From: Ceratobasidium sp. AG-K
Lineage: Eukaryota > Basidiomycota > Agaricomycetes > Cantharellales > Ceratobasidiaceae
Length of the DNA stretch: 64,000 nt
Assembly: GCA_037039685.1 (NCBI GenBank)
Contig: JAWNGF010000012.1
Coordinates: 496,001-560,000, forward strand
Direction of reading: 5' to 3'
Position 1 is the first letter of the stretch; each line of letters begins with the position of its first letter. Shown here piece after piece: positions 1-12,962 of the stretch. A model generated the notes under the pieces. The model did no database searches. It worked only from the letters and a program-made list of their open reading frames with translations, and had not been told where the DNA came from. Both the position numbers and the translations under genes were made by a program.

Positions 1-864
1 CCCGCAAGTCCCACCTATACAGACAACTCGGACACCAATGAGGCCTTCAGCACCTTGGGTGGCCTGGATGTTTACCAGTTTCACAGACACAAGTACCCGC
101 ATCAAGCGCAACCCGAAGCCCCTCGTCATGTGGCTACTTTTGTGCTACCCGATCTACGCGTCGAACAAAATACACTCTCTGTTAAGGCATATACATCCAG
201 CCTCCCCAGACTATCAACCTTTTACGAGCAGACATGGGCTAAATACTCCTCCAGGATATACGAGACGCCACCGCAGCATCATCTTCTATGCATCCACATC
301 AGGACGCTCATTATTCCTCCCGATGACGATCTAATGGACTGGGTTGAGTCTGCGGGGACTCTGCTTGTCTCTTCTGATCCGCTCCTGAATAGAATTGAAC
401 AAACAATTGGCTCTAGCGCTGGCGCAGCAGGGGTCGATGACGCGGTTCCAATACCATGGGAAGCTTGGGGTGGCGATACAGCATGGCTTGGGTCAATTGC
501 AGGAGAATTCTCCTGTCCATGGTCCACCGATGGGCTATGGGCCGTAACTCTCCAGCCCGCAGTTGACTCTCAGCAAGAAGATATTGATACTGGAGTGGAC
601 TTGCTTGTGGTTGACCTGAATAGAGCTAGACTCCGCGCAGACCTTGCTGTAGCCAGAGAACACCACAATAGCACCCCACCACAAGCGCAGGGTAGAGCGC
701 CGACCAGAGCACAGCCCAATGGCGTGCTAGAGCAAGCGTTCTCCAACCCAGTCAATGCGGTCCCGCGACCCGCAATGAAAACTCTCACAGTAATGAGGCC
801 ACGAGCAGAACTGTCAGAAGGTATGAAGGTATTTGCGGACGGTGAAAATGGCGAGTCCCGTTAA
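1..864 (+). CDS. hypothetical protein, 5' end outside the window
   Basis: The frame is open from the first base of the window to a TAA at 862-864, so this is the 3' part of a longer gene; no convincing ATG lies near the edge. About 287 residues are visible. The first half is ordered (DVYQFHRHKYP, VLPDLRVEQNTL, SLPRLSTFYEQTW) and includes an acidic, Trp-containing stretch (IPWEAWGGDTAW). The last 80 residues are Arg/Ala/Gln-rich and probably disordered. I do not recognise a domain, signal peptide or membrane segment. The absence of introns over 860 bases is unusual for this neighbourhood, so it may be a long terminal exon. Confidence 0.5.
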   Translation, partial: PASPTYTDNSDTNEAFSTLGGLDVYQFHRHKYPHQAQPEAPRHVATFVLPDLRVEQNTLSVKAYTSSLPRLSTFYEQTWAKYSSRIYETPPQHHLLCIHIRTLIIPPDDDLMDWVESAGTLLVSSDPLLNRIEQTIGSSAGAAGVDDAVPIPWEAWGGDTAWLGSIAGEFSCPWSTDGLWAVTLQPAVDSQQEDIDTGVDLLVVDLNRARLRADLAVAREHHNSTPPQAQGRAPTRAQPNGVLEQAFSNPVNAVPRPAMKTLTVMRPRAELSEGMKVFADGENGESR

Positions 865-1261
865 AGCTCCCAGCCTGACCGAGTGGATTTTGCTGACCAG
901 AAGCCTTGTTTGTTGTAGTTGTGATTTTTGACAACGAACAACAAGTACCCGAAGTTGAGTGTCCCGTAACTGACGATACGAGATACTGACGACAAGAGTC
1001 TTTTAGGAGGGAAAGGAGAACAATTTCATGCGTCTAAGCAAGAACCTCTATGTATATGCGTGGTAAAGCGAGCCCTGGTCGATCGTACATCGATGGAATT
1101 GGATTGTTTTATGTCGGGTCGCGTTACAGTATCGTCGCGATACTACACTTTGGTTGGATTATGATAACGTTGGTGGAATTGCAATTTCGGAATTGCCTCG
1201 TTCCCCCGATGCGCATATGTTATCCTATTATTTCGACAACACAGCTTAGCATACAACGCTG
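865..1261. other. intergenic, convergent 3' ends
   Basis: This lies between the tail of the partial plus-strand gene and the stop codon of the minus-strand amidohydrolase. Nothing coding is visible. Confidence 0.6.
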
Positions 1262-4015
1262 TCATGCACCCAGCTTGCCATAAACGACTCTCCCGTCGAT
1301 CATGGTCGCCACAACCGTGGACGCTAAGATCTCATCCGCTGGGACAGTCATGATGTCCTGACTCAGAACCGTTACGTCCGCCCTCAAGCCCTTGACGATC
1401 CGACCAACTCGGTGCTCCTGGAAACTCGCGTGTGCCGCGTTGAATGTCATGCCACGCAGGGCTGTCAGGTCATTAGGTTCGTATCAGATAAATATATAGC
1501 GAAAACAGACCCACCTTCTTCCCGCGTCATCCGTTGCTCGGGGTACCACCCTCCTTTCCCATGCGGGGACGTGCCATCAGGCGCCAGTCGTGTGACCGCG
1601 GCATAGAAGCCCTATATGGTTTTGCGTTAGTCATCCTCGCCCATCCAGCCCCCCACAGAGGTTCTACTCGGGTCTACTCACCAGGAGCGGATTGATGCCT
1701 TCAACGGGGAAGTCTGACCCGGTAACAATTGTCGCGCCGTTCCTGCCAAAAATTAAATCCTATTTAGCTAGTAAAGAAATCCGAGTCGGAAATGTTCATA
1801 CTCAATAAGAGTCCTCCAGGCATACGCGCCTTTGATGCGCTCTGGGCCCTGTAATGTACGTACTTAGCACATGGAAATGTCCAAGTCAAGAGTCCGTACC
1901 AAGCGAGTCTCAGCGTAACCCATATCACTCGTTCTAGAAACCGTGAATAAGCCTCCGTCCATGTCAAAATCCTGCGTGCTTACGCATGAGTTGGTTGCAC
2001 GCTCGCAATCACTATAGTGCACTCGAGTAAGCAGGCGTCTATAGAGGCGAATAACTGTCTAAACGTACCTCCTAGTTGACCCATGCGCTTCAGGTCGTCC
2101 TGCGTCAATATCTGCGCATGCTCAATTCGGAGACGGCGATCGGTGTCGGTAGAGTTCCTCAGAACTTCTTCATAGGCGTCAAGAATAACTTTGTTTGCTC
2201 GATCCTAGAGAGAGCAGTGCTTAATTCAAGTGGCGACATCTGGCAAGTCATACGTACACCGATACAATGGGTGTTCTAAGAGTTACTAGATAAGTTGGTA
2301 TCAAAAATAAACTAGAGACGTGGACCACGCACCACTTGCCAGCCCTAGCCTCCGAATATCAGTTACCAAACACGCAATTAGCCATGACAAACTCACGTCG
2401 GCATAGAATTGTTTTATCAAGTCTCTCAACACTTCCGGACTACTCCTCATGATACCCTTAGTCTCGGGACGATCGGAATACGGCTCCAGCAAAGCAGAGC
2501 CCCACGACCCTAGCGCACCGTCGCCAAACAACTTGACTGCCTTGAGGATGAGGCGACCATCAGCGGATTCGGCGGGCGAGATGCTTGGGAGCTCAGGGCC
2601 CCAGTACGAGTCGGATATCGCGTGGCCCATGAGATACAGGCGGAGAGGGAGTTTGTTTGTTGCTGCCATCCTATGTGATGCGCGGGTGAGGGTTGTTCGA
2701 GGTGGGTCAGGAGATAGTAGGCTCACTTTTTGAAAAACTCGATATCGGGAACAAACGTGGCTGCGTCGTGAATGGTCGTTAGTCCAACGGCCAGGGCGTC
2801 TTTGACGGTTCGGCGGAAGAATGTGAGGCGTTGTGCATCGGTCCATTGAGGTTTGGCGGCGTCTGTATAATTATTAGTAATGAATCAACGAGGACGAGGC
2901 TGAACTTGCCAATAAGGTTCATTGCGTTATCCAAAAATATACCAGTCGGGTTCCCATAAGAGTCCCGAATAATCTCTCCACCTTCGACTTTCTCTGGGAG
3001 AGGGCCTAGGCGGCGTAGGACCTCGTTGGAAACCTGGGTGGGGTCATATTAAAGCAGAATCGGATGTTGAAGCTGAAGGTACTGACCCAGTAGGCATGAA
3101 CATCTGTACGAGCGAGCACAATTGGCTTGCCTTTGAGGATAGGATCCTGGTCCAAATCGGCAGCGCTGGGGAAATTTCCTCCCCAGAGTGTTTGGTCCCA
3201 TCCTTGCCCTTCGATCCACGCACCAGACTCGGGAGGCGTGACATAAATGTAGTTTCGGATCTTGTCCAAGATTTCTACGTAACGCAGTTAGCTTTGTAGT
3301 GGGTAATAATGTGTAATTGAATTACCTCGAATGGATTGCGACCCTCGCAGAGGTAGCTGGTTGGCCCAACCCCACTGCAAGACATGGGCATGGGCATCTG
3401 GTGATGTAAATCGCTATAATAGAGACATATGTAGCCACGGGCTGACCTTGGAATCCTGGGTAGGCAGCCTGTCCCTTTGCGAGGTAAATAAACTTGAGAC
3501 CGGTCTTCCGACTCACGGCCGGAGCATCTTTGACGGGTCCGGTCGTAGCGCGGTCACCCCAGCGTTGACGTATCTCGTCCAAAGACCCAGTGTCGGCTAT
3601 GAGTTTGCCGTTTACAACCATACACTCTACCCTAAGGCAATATCATTTGAACTGGTTCGCCAAGTTGGTGACGGAAGGAAATTACGTACCTCGACTCTCC
3701 ATCGTTCACAGTCCAAATATTCTGCTCTCCATGAGCACTACAGAGAGCATAAGACTCGGGAAGAGCTTTAGACTTCTGGGAGCGAGCTAAGATCAACACG
3801 AATCCTATCGCGACCGCCGAAATTATGGCCTGGATCCTGCCCCGCCCAACAGCGCCTGCCCGACTCCGGCTTCGAAAGCTCGCGAGTCGGAGTTCTTCAA
3901 CAGTCGGGTCTTTGATACTAGACTTGTTTGGGTCGTCAAGTAGTGCAGCTTTCTCGTGTCGGCGCGCACTCTCCTCCATCTTGGCTGCTCGACGACGAAG
4001 TTGAGCCGAATGCAT
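1262..4015 (-). CDS. membrane-anchored amidohydrolase (YtcJ-like, amidohydrolase_3)
   Basis: A metal-dependent hydrolase of the YtcJ / N-substituted-formamide-deformylase type; the substrate cannot be told. The first exon (start at 4015) encodes a charged cytosolic tail and one membrane segment around residues 60-80 (AIISAVAIGFVLILAR), predicting a type II anchor. Family motifs follow in order: AYPGFQDAHAHVLQWGWANQ with the metal-binding HxH; GQGWDQTLWGG; GLTTIHDAATF; LKAVKLFGDGALGSWGSALL; GWQVNTHCIGDRANKVILD with the second metal His; RRLRIEHAQIL; IASVQPTHATSDMGYAE; GPERIKGAYAWRTLIENGA; VTGSDFPVEGINPLLG; PEQRMTREEA; and the C-terminal ADVTVLSQDI. It is split into a dozen or more exons, including ones of 12 nt (2333-2344), 18 nt (2258-2275) and 28 nt (1984-2011). 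All key motifs are intact, so it is probably functional. Confidence 0.9.
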
Positions 4016-4608
4016 GTCGACGTATCACGTGTGGGGTGCAGGCAAGGTGGCGCCCATTTCCAATAGCGGCGCCAAATCGTTTGGAGCCGACCACCACCTG
4101 CGCTGGCGAAAGACTCTCTATTCTTCTAGTCGGCAGCAGGACTGATTGCTCCTGTGAGAAAGAACCAAGCTGTGCACCCCTTGCAGATGGAAACTAGGAC
4201 TTTCTTGCTTACGCCTCTAGTTCGCACTTTGCTCTCCTGGATCTCGATCCTCATGCTACCTGGCGATATGCGGATCTATGCACAAAGGCCGATTGTATTC
4301 ACCGCCTCGGGGAATAGAGCACCACCGGGAATCTCACAATATAGTTAGCACTTTGATTACTAGGTCAGGTAACCTGAACGTCGCGGGAGTATATTCGCGG
4401 GAGCATTTCTTGTTTACTGGGCAAATTACTCGTTCTGGTAATTAACCACGGGAACATTTATCGCATAATCACAAACCATAATTACCAGTTCTGGTAATCT
4501 CAGCACGAGCAGAAAGATATATGATCCCCCAGCTCTGGAGGCTCCCTCCTCACTACCAACGCAACCAACCACACAACCCAAACACCAAGGCGGCCCACAC
4601 CCACGACC
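4016..4608. promoter_or_regulatory. divergent intergenic region
   Basis: Shared upstream region of the amidohydrolase (minus) and the unknown gene at 4609 (plus). It holds a direct repeat of TCGCGGGAG near 4380-4402, a dyad at 4481-4498 and a TATATGAT box near 4518, about 90 bases before the plus-strand ATG. No coding sequence is seen. Confidence 0.4.
4481..4498. promoter_or_regulatory. perfect dyad ATTACCAG-TT-CTGGTAAT
   Basis: An 8-bp inverted repeat with a 2-base spacer, 110 bases upstream of the plus-strand ATG at 4609. A degenerate relative (ATTACTCGTTCTGGTAA) starts at 4424. The symmetry suits a dimeric regulator; the regulator is unknown. Confidence 0.3.
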
Positions 4609-5282
4609 ATGCACTTCTCCAAGAACAAGGCATCGTCTGAATGGACCAGGCAAAACCTCTTTGCTCATTTCTCCGAGCTCGCCAGCGTCCCGAAACACCC
4701 AGCACTCGCCCACGTCCCACCCACGACATCCTTCCCTCTGACGCAATGGTTCTTAAACACCAAGAGGACGCAAAAAATCTGGGAACGAGGCAATATGATG
4801 GGCGGCATCCAAGAACTCGCCCTACGATTGGACGACGAGTGGCCAGAATGGGCTGCAAGTCACCTCTAATCTCACTCGAGTCTCCATGTGCTAACTCGAT
4901 TGCGTAGGCTAATAGCACAAACGTGCTCGGTCTCATACTCAGCGACCTCCTCGCCGATTTCTACCCATGGCTCGAGAACCTACCCGTCAACCAAACCTCG
5001 GTCACGACCATGATCCGATTCGAGCGACATTTATTCAACGAAGCTCAGATGCGTCACACGTGGGACTGGTGGAGGGAGAATCGCAGGTCTAAACCCGCTG
5101 CTTGTTTCCGCCCTGCACTGCTTGGCGAAAAGCAGGAGGTTAGGATAGGGGGACACCCCGTCCATTCCAAGACTCGGAGGACGTATACGTGGAGAGCATA
5201 TTATGAGATGGAGATGAAGAGGGGAGGGAATGTAAAGAAGGGGGAGAAGGTTGCTGAAGACGACTGGGTGCTTGTGGACTGA
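4609..5282 (+). CDS. hypothetical protein, two exons
   Basis: Exon 1 starts at ATG 4609 and reads about 83 residues, rich in Trp (SEWTRQNL, PLTQWFLNT, RTQKIWERG, DEWPEWAA). A second open stretch ends at TGA 5282 and reads ANSTNVLGLILSDLLADFYP, then HTWDWWRENR and a basic tail ending in EDDWVLVD. The acceptor is tgcgtag at 4901-4907. The obvious donor (gtcacc, 4859) leaves the two exons one frame apart, so either the donor differs, the base call is wrong, or the gene is damaged. The shared Trp-rich style argues that the two pieces belong together. I do not recognise the family. Confidence 0.5.
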
Positions 5283-5556
5283 TTGTCTAAAAACGTCCGT
5301 GCTTCGATGTCCAGTCTGTTGATTTATTCGTTTGTATGCGGTATTTTAGATTATTTGTAACGATAGCTGAATTTTATTGATGATGAAAAAGTATGTAGCA
5401 GGGAAGATCTTCGTGCAGGCAGGGGTATCTCTTTGTCATGATGATGTCCGCGAGGCCGAGTGTCGATGCTTTTGTACTTGCTCATAACGGAAATAGCGTG
5501 GCAACTCGTTCATAGTGTCCCACGACGCCCTCATCGAACAATTCCTCCGCTCCCTC

Positions 5557-6141
5557 TTACCATCCCTAATAAAACTTCAGAGCGCTGTAGGCAAATTTAC
5601 CAATGTACTCACTTCGGCTTTTCTAATTTGTGCCTGAATATCACAAAAACGGTGGTGTTACTCCAATTTTGCTTATTGGCGCTCAACTCACCTCTTCCTC
5701 AGCAGTAAAGTCCGACACAGCACCCAGCATACTCCCAATCTGCATGGGGGTCTTGCCCTTGATGCTGTCACCAAATCCCTTGCATGCGGTATCCCTACAT
5801 GGGTACCGAGTAAGATAAGGTATAGCTTGACACGCAGCAAAAGTACTAACAACAGGGGTTTGATGTTTAGGTAGTTGGCGGCCATTATAACGTTGAGCAG
5901 CAATTCGTTCTCCATCTGAACGAACTTTTGGTCCCACTCGTTCGGTTTGGGGACTTCCGAGTAAATCGATGAGTCGGGTTGAGTAGGAGGGTCGTTTTTG
6001 TGGTGTTCGCAGTACTCGATGACCTGCCGGCGATACCAATTCAACGCATGGATTACGAGCTTCGGTTACGACGAACCTTGTCTAGGACTGCGGAGGAAAC
6101 GTTTGCTAGAGGAACCTCTTCGCGAGGCCGCAGTTCTGGAT
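5557..6141 (-). pseudogene. SKP1-like SCF subunit, N-terminal half missing
   Basis: SKP1 links cullin-1 to F-box proteins in SCF ubiquitin ligases. Four exons read as SKP1: 6077-6141 gives DPELRPREEVPLANVSSAVL; the next gives VIEYCEHHKNDPP, then EWDQKFVQMENELLLNVIMA and ANYLNIKPLL; then ACKGFGDSIKGKTPMQIG and AVSDFTAEEE; and a short exon AQIRKAEGW followed by TAA at 5557-5559. Family members normally end RKENEWxE, so the C-terminus is slightly short. The first 40 or so residues of the POZ fold (the VDKEVAERS..IKNMLED region) were not found upstream; the adjacent open stretch near 6230-6270 reads ETKEAGWDVFRQFDYSPRRM, which is not SKP1. Several sites are divergent (GSMLGAVSDF for the usual xxFNIxNDF). 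It is either a truncated paralogue or has a far-upstream first exon. Confidence 0.7.
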
Positions 6142-6631
6142 CTAAACATGTATATATAAGATACCATCGTCATTTCTACTTTTTGAATTGCAAAGTAACT
6201 CGGATACTAACCATCCTGCGGGGCGAATAGTCAAACTGCCTGAACACGTCCCATCCAGCCTCTTTCGTTTCTCCATTACTGGTACAGGGAACTATTTATC
6301 GGTATCTCGCATGTACAGGATTGGCGTCCACAGTCCACGCGATAGTTGAGGTTCAAATGAAATAAAGTGAAATGCGATCACGTGCGAAGTCGACTCCCCA
6401 AATGAACGACCATCACGCTTAAAATAATAGCGGTAATTGGCTTGATCGTCAGGGAGATTGCATAGCTTAGTACAGTCAACTCGTGGTCGTGACGGTCTAC
6501 TCGGCTTGATAGCATACGTCGTATCTAGACTGGTTAGGCGGATTTCAATCTTGCGCTTGCCTTGCCTCGAGATCTTGGGGCTATTTAGCTGGTCCCACTG
6601 TTGCTCAAACTGCTTGCATATCTGAACTAGA
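6142..6631. promoter_or_regulatory. divergent intergenic region
   Basis: Between the SKP1-like remnant (minus) and the decarboxylase start (plus). It includes the unexplained minus-strand stretch reading WDVFRQFDYSPRRM at about 6230-6270, which could be a stray exon. Nothing else coding is seen. Confidence 0.35.
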
Positions 6632-8581
6632 ATGGACACATCCACACTTGCCAGTATACTTGAGCTAGCCTCCACACGTCGCTCCAGCATCCACAATGAA
6701 CCCACGATCGCTCATCTCGCTGATATTCAGAATGCCCTCGCCGCTCTGCCCAAGACCGTTCCTTCGACCGGACTCGGTACTGACGAAGCCTTGAAGTTTA
6801 TACGAGAGAAGATCGCTCCTGGTTTCGCTCCCGGCCAATCCGGTCCAAGGTAAACGACGAGCCTGGAGGTGGGGTAATTTTGTCGTTCGGGTACTGACAT
6901 TTGGACGTCATCGCAGATATTTTGGATTCGTCACTGGAGGTGTGCTCCCCGCAGCAGAGGTAGCTCCCAATCCGATAATGGAATGATATCATAGTAATTT
7001 TGTGAACCCTGCTAGGCTGGTGACTTCCTTGCGACAATCTATGACCAAAATTGTCAAGTCAACCTCGCGGTTCGTTTGTCTATGCTCCTTACTACCTCTT
7101 ACTGATACGAATGACCCTATAGGAGCAAACCGTGAGCACAGCCGTCGAGGACCGAGTGCTCGATATGGTGCTCGACCTCCTTGATCTGCCCAGGGAAAGG
7201 TTTACCGCGAAAACTTTGACAACCGGCGCAACGGCGAGCAACGTTCTCGGCATGGGTGGGTGTTTTCCTATCCAGTGGTGATCCAAGTTTTATAGCCACC
7301 GTCCCATAGCATGTGGACGCGAATATGCAGTCCGTATCGCGACCGGCAATCAAGAACATTCCGTTGCAGAAGACGGCTTTGCAGGAATTACGGTTCAAGT
7401 CTTGTGCGACAGGCCGCACGCCTCGGCGATCAAGGCAGCTGCCCTCGTCGGGATCGGCCGTTCCAACGTAATTGATATGGGAGCCTCTAACGGCACTGGA
7501 ATAGATTTGGAGGCATTAGAGGCAAAGTTGTTAGAATATGCTTCGGCTTTTGAGAAGGAGCGCAAGGCGGCCTTTGTGGTTCTCAGCTCCGGAGAAGTGA
7601 ATACGGTTAGTTGAGTTGCATATATTTTGGCGAGCGCTTATGTCTACATCTTACCAGGGAGAATTTAGTCCAAATGTTGCCACAGTACGCGAACTGTGCA
7701 ACAAATACAACGTATGGCTGCATATTGACGCAGGTGTGTTAATCCCCTTGCATTCGCGTAGTTTACCAAACCCAAGCGTGAATCAGCATTCGGCGCCTTC
7801 GCTCGCCTTGTGCCCGAACTTGCGTTCATGGCTAAGAACCTTGAACTCGCGGACAGCATCGCGTCGGACGGTACGCTCTCGACCACTCCAAGTCTAATAG
7901 TGCTTAACAACATACAATCTAGCTCATAAGTGGTTTAACGTTCCTTACGACTGCGGGCTATTCTTCTCCCGCTCCCTTGCCCTACAAAAATCCATATTTG
8001 GCCCCTCTCCCAGAGTTCCTCCTCCAGCCTACCTCACTCCTACACAAAACCCAAACGCACCACCACGTACAGCCGAACTGGAAGCCTCTCACGCGCTCGC
8101 TTCCCCCCTTTTCCTTGGAATCGAAAACTCGCGCCGATTCCGCGCTCTCCCCCTCTTTTCCGCTTTATTGGCCACGGGCCGAGAAGGGTACGCAGATATT
8201 ATTAGGCGGAACGTCGCTTTTGCTCGGCGAGTCGCTGAGTGGATGCATAACGGGCCCGGGTCCAGGTGGTACCGAGTCTTGAATATAGAGACGGGTGCTG
8301 TCCAGGGCCAGGTTGATTTGAATGTCGTTTTGTTTTGCGCGAGAGATGAGTGTGGGATCGACGCGTATAAATCACCGGCAGGTTCAGCAACCCTTGTCAA
8401 CGCGATCAACGAGACGAGGAAGATGTATGTTTCTCCGGGTTGGCGAGGCGCAGTGAGGCTTGCAGTAAGTAATTGGATGACTGGGTTGGACCGAGGAGTG
8501 GGAGAGGGAGAGGACTTTGAAATAGTGGTGGGAGTATTGGAGGCAGTGATGGTCGAGTCTGTGGGATCTCACTCAGTATGA
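6632..8581 (+). CDS. PLP-dependent group II decarboxylase
   Basis: Fold type I, cytosolic decarboxylase related to aromatic-L-amino-acid, glutamate and diaminobutyrate decarboxylases. Exons from ATG 6632 read: TDEALKFIREKIAPGFAPGQ; YFGFVTGGVLPAAE; STAVEDRVLDMVLDLLDLP; LTTGATASNVLGM; ACGREYAVRIATGNQ; HASAIKAAALVGIGRSNVID; FVVLSSGEVNTG; NVWLHIDAAFGAFARLVPE; then SDAHKWFNVPYDCGLFFSR, whose Lys is the Schiff-base lysine, with the PLP-ring His/Asp motif HIDAAFG before it. The C-terminal domain ends near VGSHSV with TGA at 8579-8581. The substrate cannot be read from the sequence; the FxGFVTGG start and lack of an N-terminal extension resemble fungal proteins annotated as L-2,4-diaminobutyrate or tyrosine decarboxylases. 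Confidence 0.9.
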
Positions 8582-9304
8582 TCCATTGTATACGCGAATG
8601 ACGATGTAAACGCGTCCGTAGGTATTGAGCATTGACTGCTGCTATTGATGCGCCGTCGCCAATTGCACTCGTGATATTAGGACAGCCCTGAATCGCTTCG
8701 GTGTAGTCAAGCCAGAAAATCCTATCGTTTCGCTGTGAACTCTGCGCATTAACCTCAACCGCCAATGCAAGTGATCACGATTTCTGATGCGTTATCCTCG
8801 GCGCAAACAAGCCCAACTTCAGTTGCTATCATCAATCCTGAATCAGGCATACCCCGGGGCTTGCTGCTCGGATTTGGCCGGCGCACGTTTCATTACTATA
8901 AGCGAGAGAGGCAGTACACTCAGATATATGCATCGAACCTGGGATCTCTCGCATCTTCCATCGCATGTTAGCCGCTCACCTCTGACAGTCGGTCCACAAT
9001 CACAATTCAAAGGTTCTAGGCGCAAAGAGTTGAGCGCTCGATTTCAGGTCCCAATCAGCATGTTAGGCAAACTCTCAAGATAAGGATTCATTCATTCATC
9101 GCGCGCTTGATGAGGTTCTTCGCGGGACATGATCTCCGGTCGAAGGTCCTCGAGCCGGTGCAGAGACTGGGGATTTGTTGGCCCGGAGGGTTGGACCCCC
9201 GAGCGCCCAGCACCCAGGGCCAGCACTTGGCTGTCAGATACATAAAGAGGGGTATGGTGTGGGACTTGTCCACCCCCTAACTCCCCCCCGCAGGAGTATC
9301 CGCT
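8582..9304. other. intergenic
   Basis: About 720 bases between the decarboxylase stop and the amylase ATG. Only short unsupported open frames are present. The C-run ACTCCCCCCC at 9281-9290 lies just upstream of the amylase start. Confidence 0.5.
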
Positions 9305-11564
<2,260 letters not shown>

Positions 11565-11824
11565 AAAGGTAGAGCGAAAGCGAAATTGTAGAGATACAGA
11601 AAGATCCTGAATAATGATACACTTCGATTGGTGCCTTGCAACTAATAATAGTTAACTGCGCTCCGCTTTAGCCAAACTGAAGGACAACGCACCTATAACC
11701 CCGAAGCCAATCACGGACGTGGATACCCGAGGCGTCATGCCAAACCCAGGACAAACGTATGCGCATTTGAGCTGTAAAAAACCGTGATCGTCAGGTATCA
11801 ATCTAGACTTCCTTTCCACGACCG

Positions 11825-12138
11825 CATCGCCTGTACTGACCTACTCACCCCATAATGGCCACTCTCCACCAATCGCTGGTGCCGACGAGTCCTCAATTCA
11901 CCGAAAGCCTGACCAGGTCCGTATCTCCAGGATCGCACATGATAAAAGATTTAGATATAACTTAAAACGGATCACGAGCACCGAGAACCAGGCACCTGGC
12001 AAAAATCGTGGTAAATGTATGCGTGCTTCGAAGATTGGAAATTGTATCCGCCAGGCACCAATTTATCCCTCCCTCCCGCTACCAGATCGCTTGTACCGAC
12101 TTGCTCGCCCTATAATGGCCGCTCTCCAGCAATCACCT
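11825..12138 (+). repeat. partial direct duplication of a 5' gene end
   Basis: About 55 bases at 11825-11880 recur at 12084-12138, offset 259. Both contain CTCxCCCxATAATGGCC followed by a related coding start (MATLHQ versus MAALQQ). Nearly all differences are C/T or G/A. The upstream copy has no open frame beyond its ATG region, so it is a dead duplicate of the first exon and leader of the next gene. Confidence 0.6.
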
Positions 12139-12962
12139 CAAGCAAAACTTCGCCAGCGTAACGTACGCAACGGCGCCATCCTCGCATTGACCCAAACTGT
12201 CCGACTTGTCAACCTTCCACTCGCACAAGAAGTGGGAGAGCATGTTCGCCGGCTGATTGTTGCCCTCAAGGTGAGCCGAAAGCGGATAGCGATCGATTTT
12301 TTCTTTATTAATAACCCACAGCCGGACGTGTTGCAGGCTCCGAAAGACAATGATATGAACATGCAGTCGTTGGCTGAGCGGATTCGAAATCTTATGGGCA
12401 TGCTCCAGGAAGCACGGGAGGAAATGAATGACAAGACCATAGTTGACCTATATGGGAAGACTGCTAGGTGTTATGAACACTTCCAAAAGCTCTACGAGTG
12501 AGTTTGCTCAAGATCCAATAACAACCCAAATAGACCCCATGATTCTGAAGGTATCTTGGCAAATCGCTCCTCGAGTTGCAATCCCTCTATGACTGTCGAT
12601 TCGCGACCAAGTTTGCATCCCAAACAAATATTCACGAGACGGTTATGCGAATCAAATATGAACTTGTGATTCATCTCATCATGTTCAACGTATGCATCTT
12701 TCGTTCCAATGCGGATCTACAACTAACTGCTCCGAAAACGATTCAGCTCACTATCGGGCTAACCAATAGTCAGACCGTCCAGTGGCTGGCAGAGTCTGTC
12801 GATCGGTGCCTTGTCACCTCGGAAGAACGGATTGAACGCCTGGAGGACCAGGTTAATGCGGTGCTGCTTGCAAGGGGGATGGATACTCAATTTGCCTATT
12901 TTGGATTCGCTGGCTCAGGTGTTTTTTTTTTAGACTCTTTCCTCCCGCATATAAAGAGGTGA
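12115..12962 (+). CDS. all-helical protein, possible MLKL/HeLo-like N-terminal bundle
   Basis: ATG 12115 (MAALQQSPQAKL). Exon 1 ends at 12270, exon 2 runs from 12322 to about 12498, exon 3 starts with EYLGKSLLELQSLYDCRFAT, and the last exon runs from LTIGLTNSQTVQWLAESVDR to a TAG near 12960. The protein of about 235 residues is amphipathic helix throughout: NLPLAQEVGEHVRRLIVALK, MNMQSLAERIRNLMGMLQEA, RCYEHFQKLYEYLGKSLLEL, HETVMRIKYELVIHLIMFNL, EERIERLEDQVNAVL. This spacing, with LAERIRNLM in the second helix and a basic turn then a long helix before QTVQWL, resembles the four-helix adaptor/killer domains (MLKL-NTD, HeLo) that head many basidiomycete kinases and NLRs. Here it stands alone. The fold is my inference from pattern only. 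Confidence 0.5.

Noticed and set aside
6292..6705. 137-codon minus-strand ORF over the decarboxylase start
   Set aside because: It is antisense to the first decarboxylase exon and has no domain.
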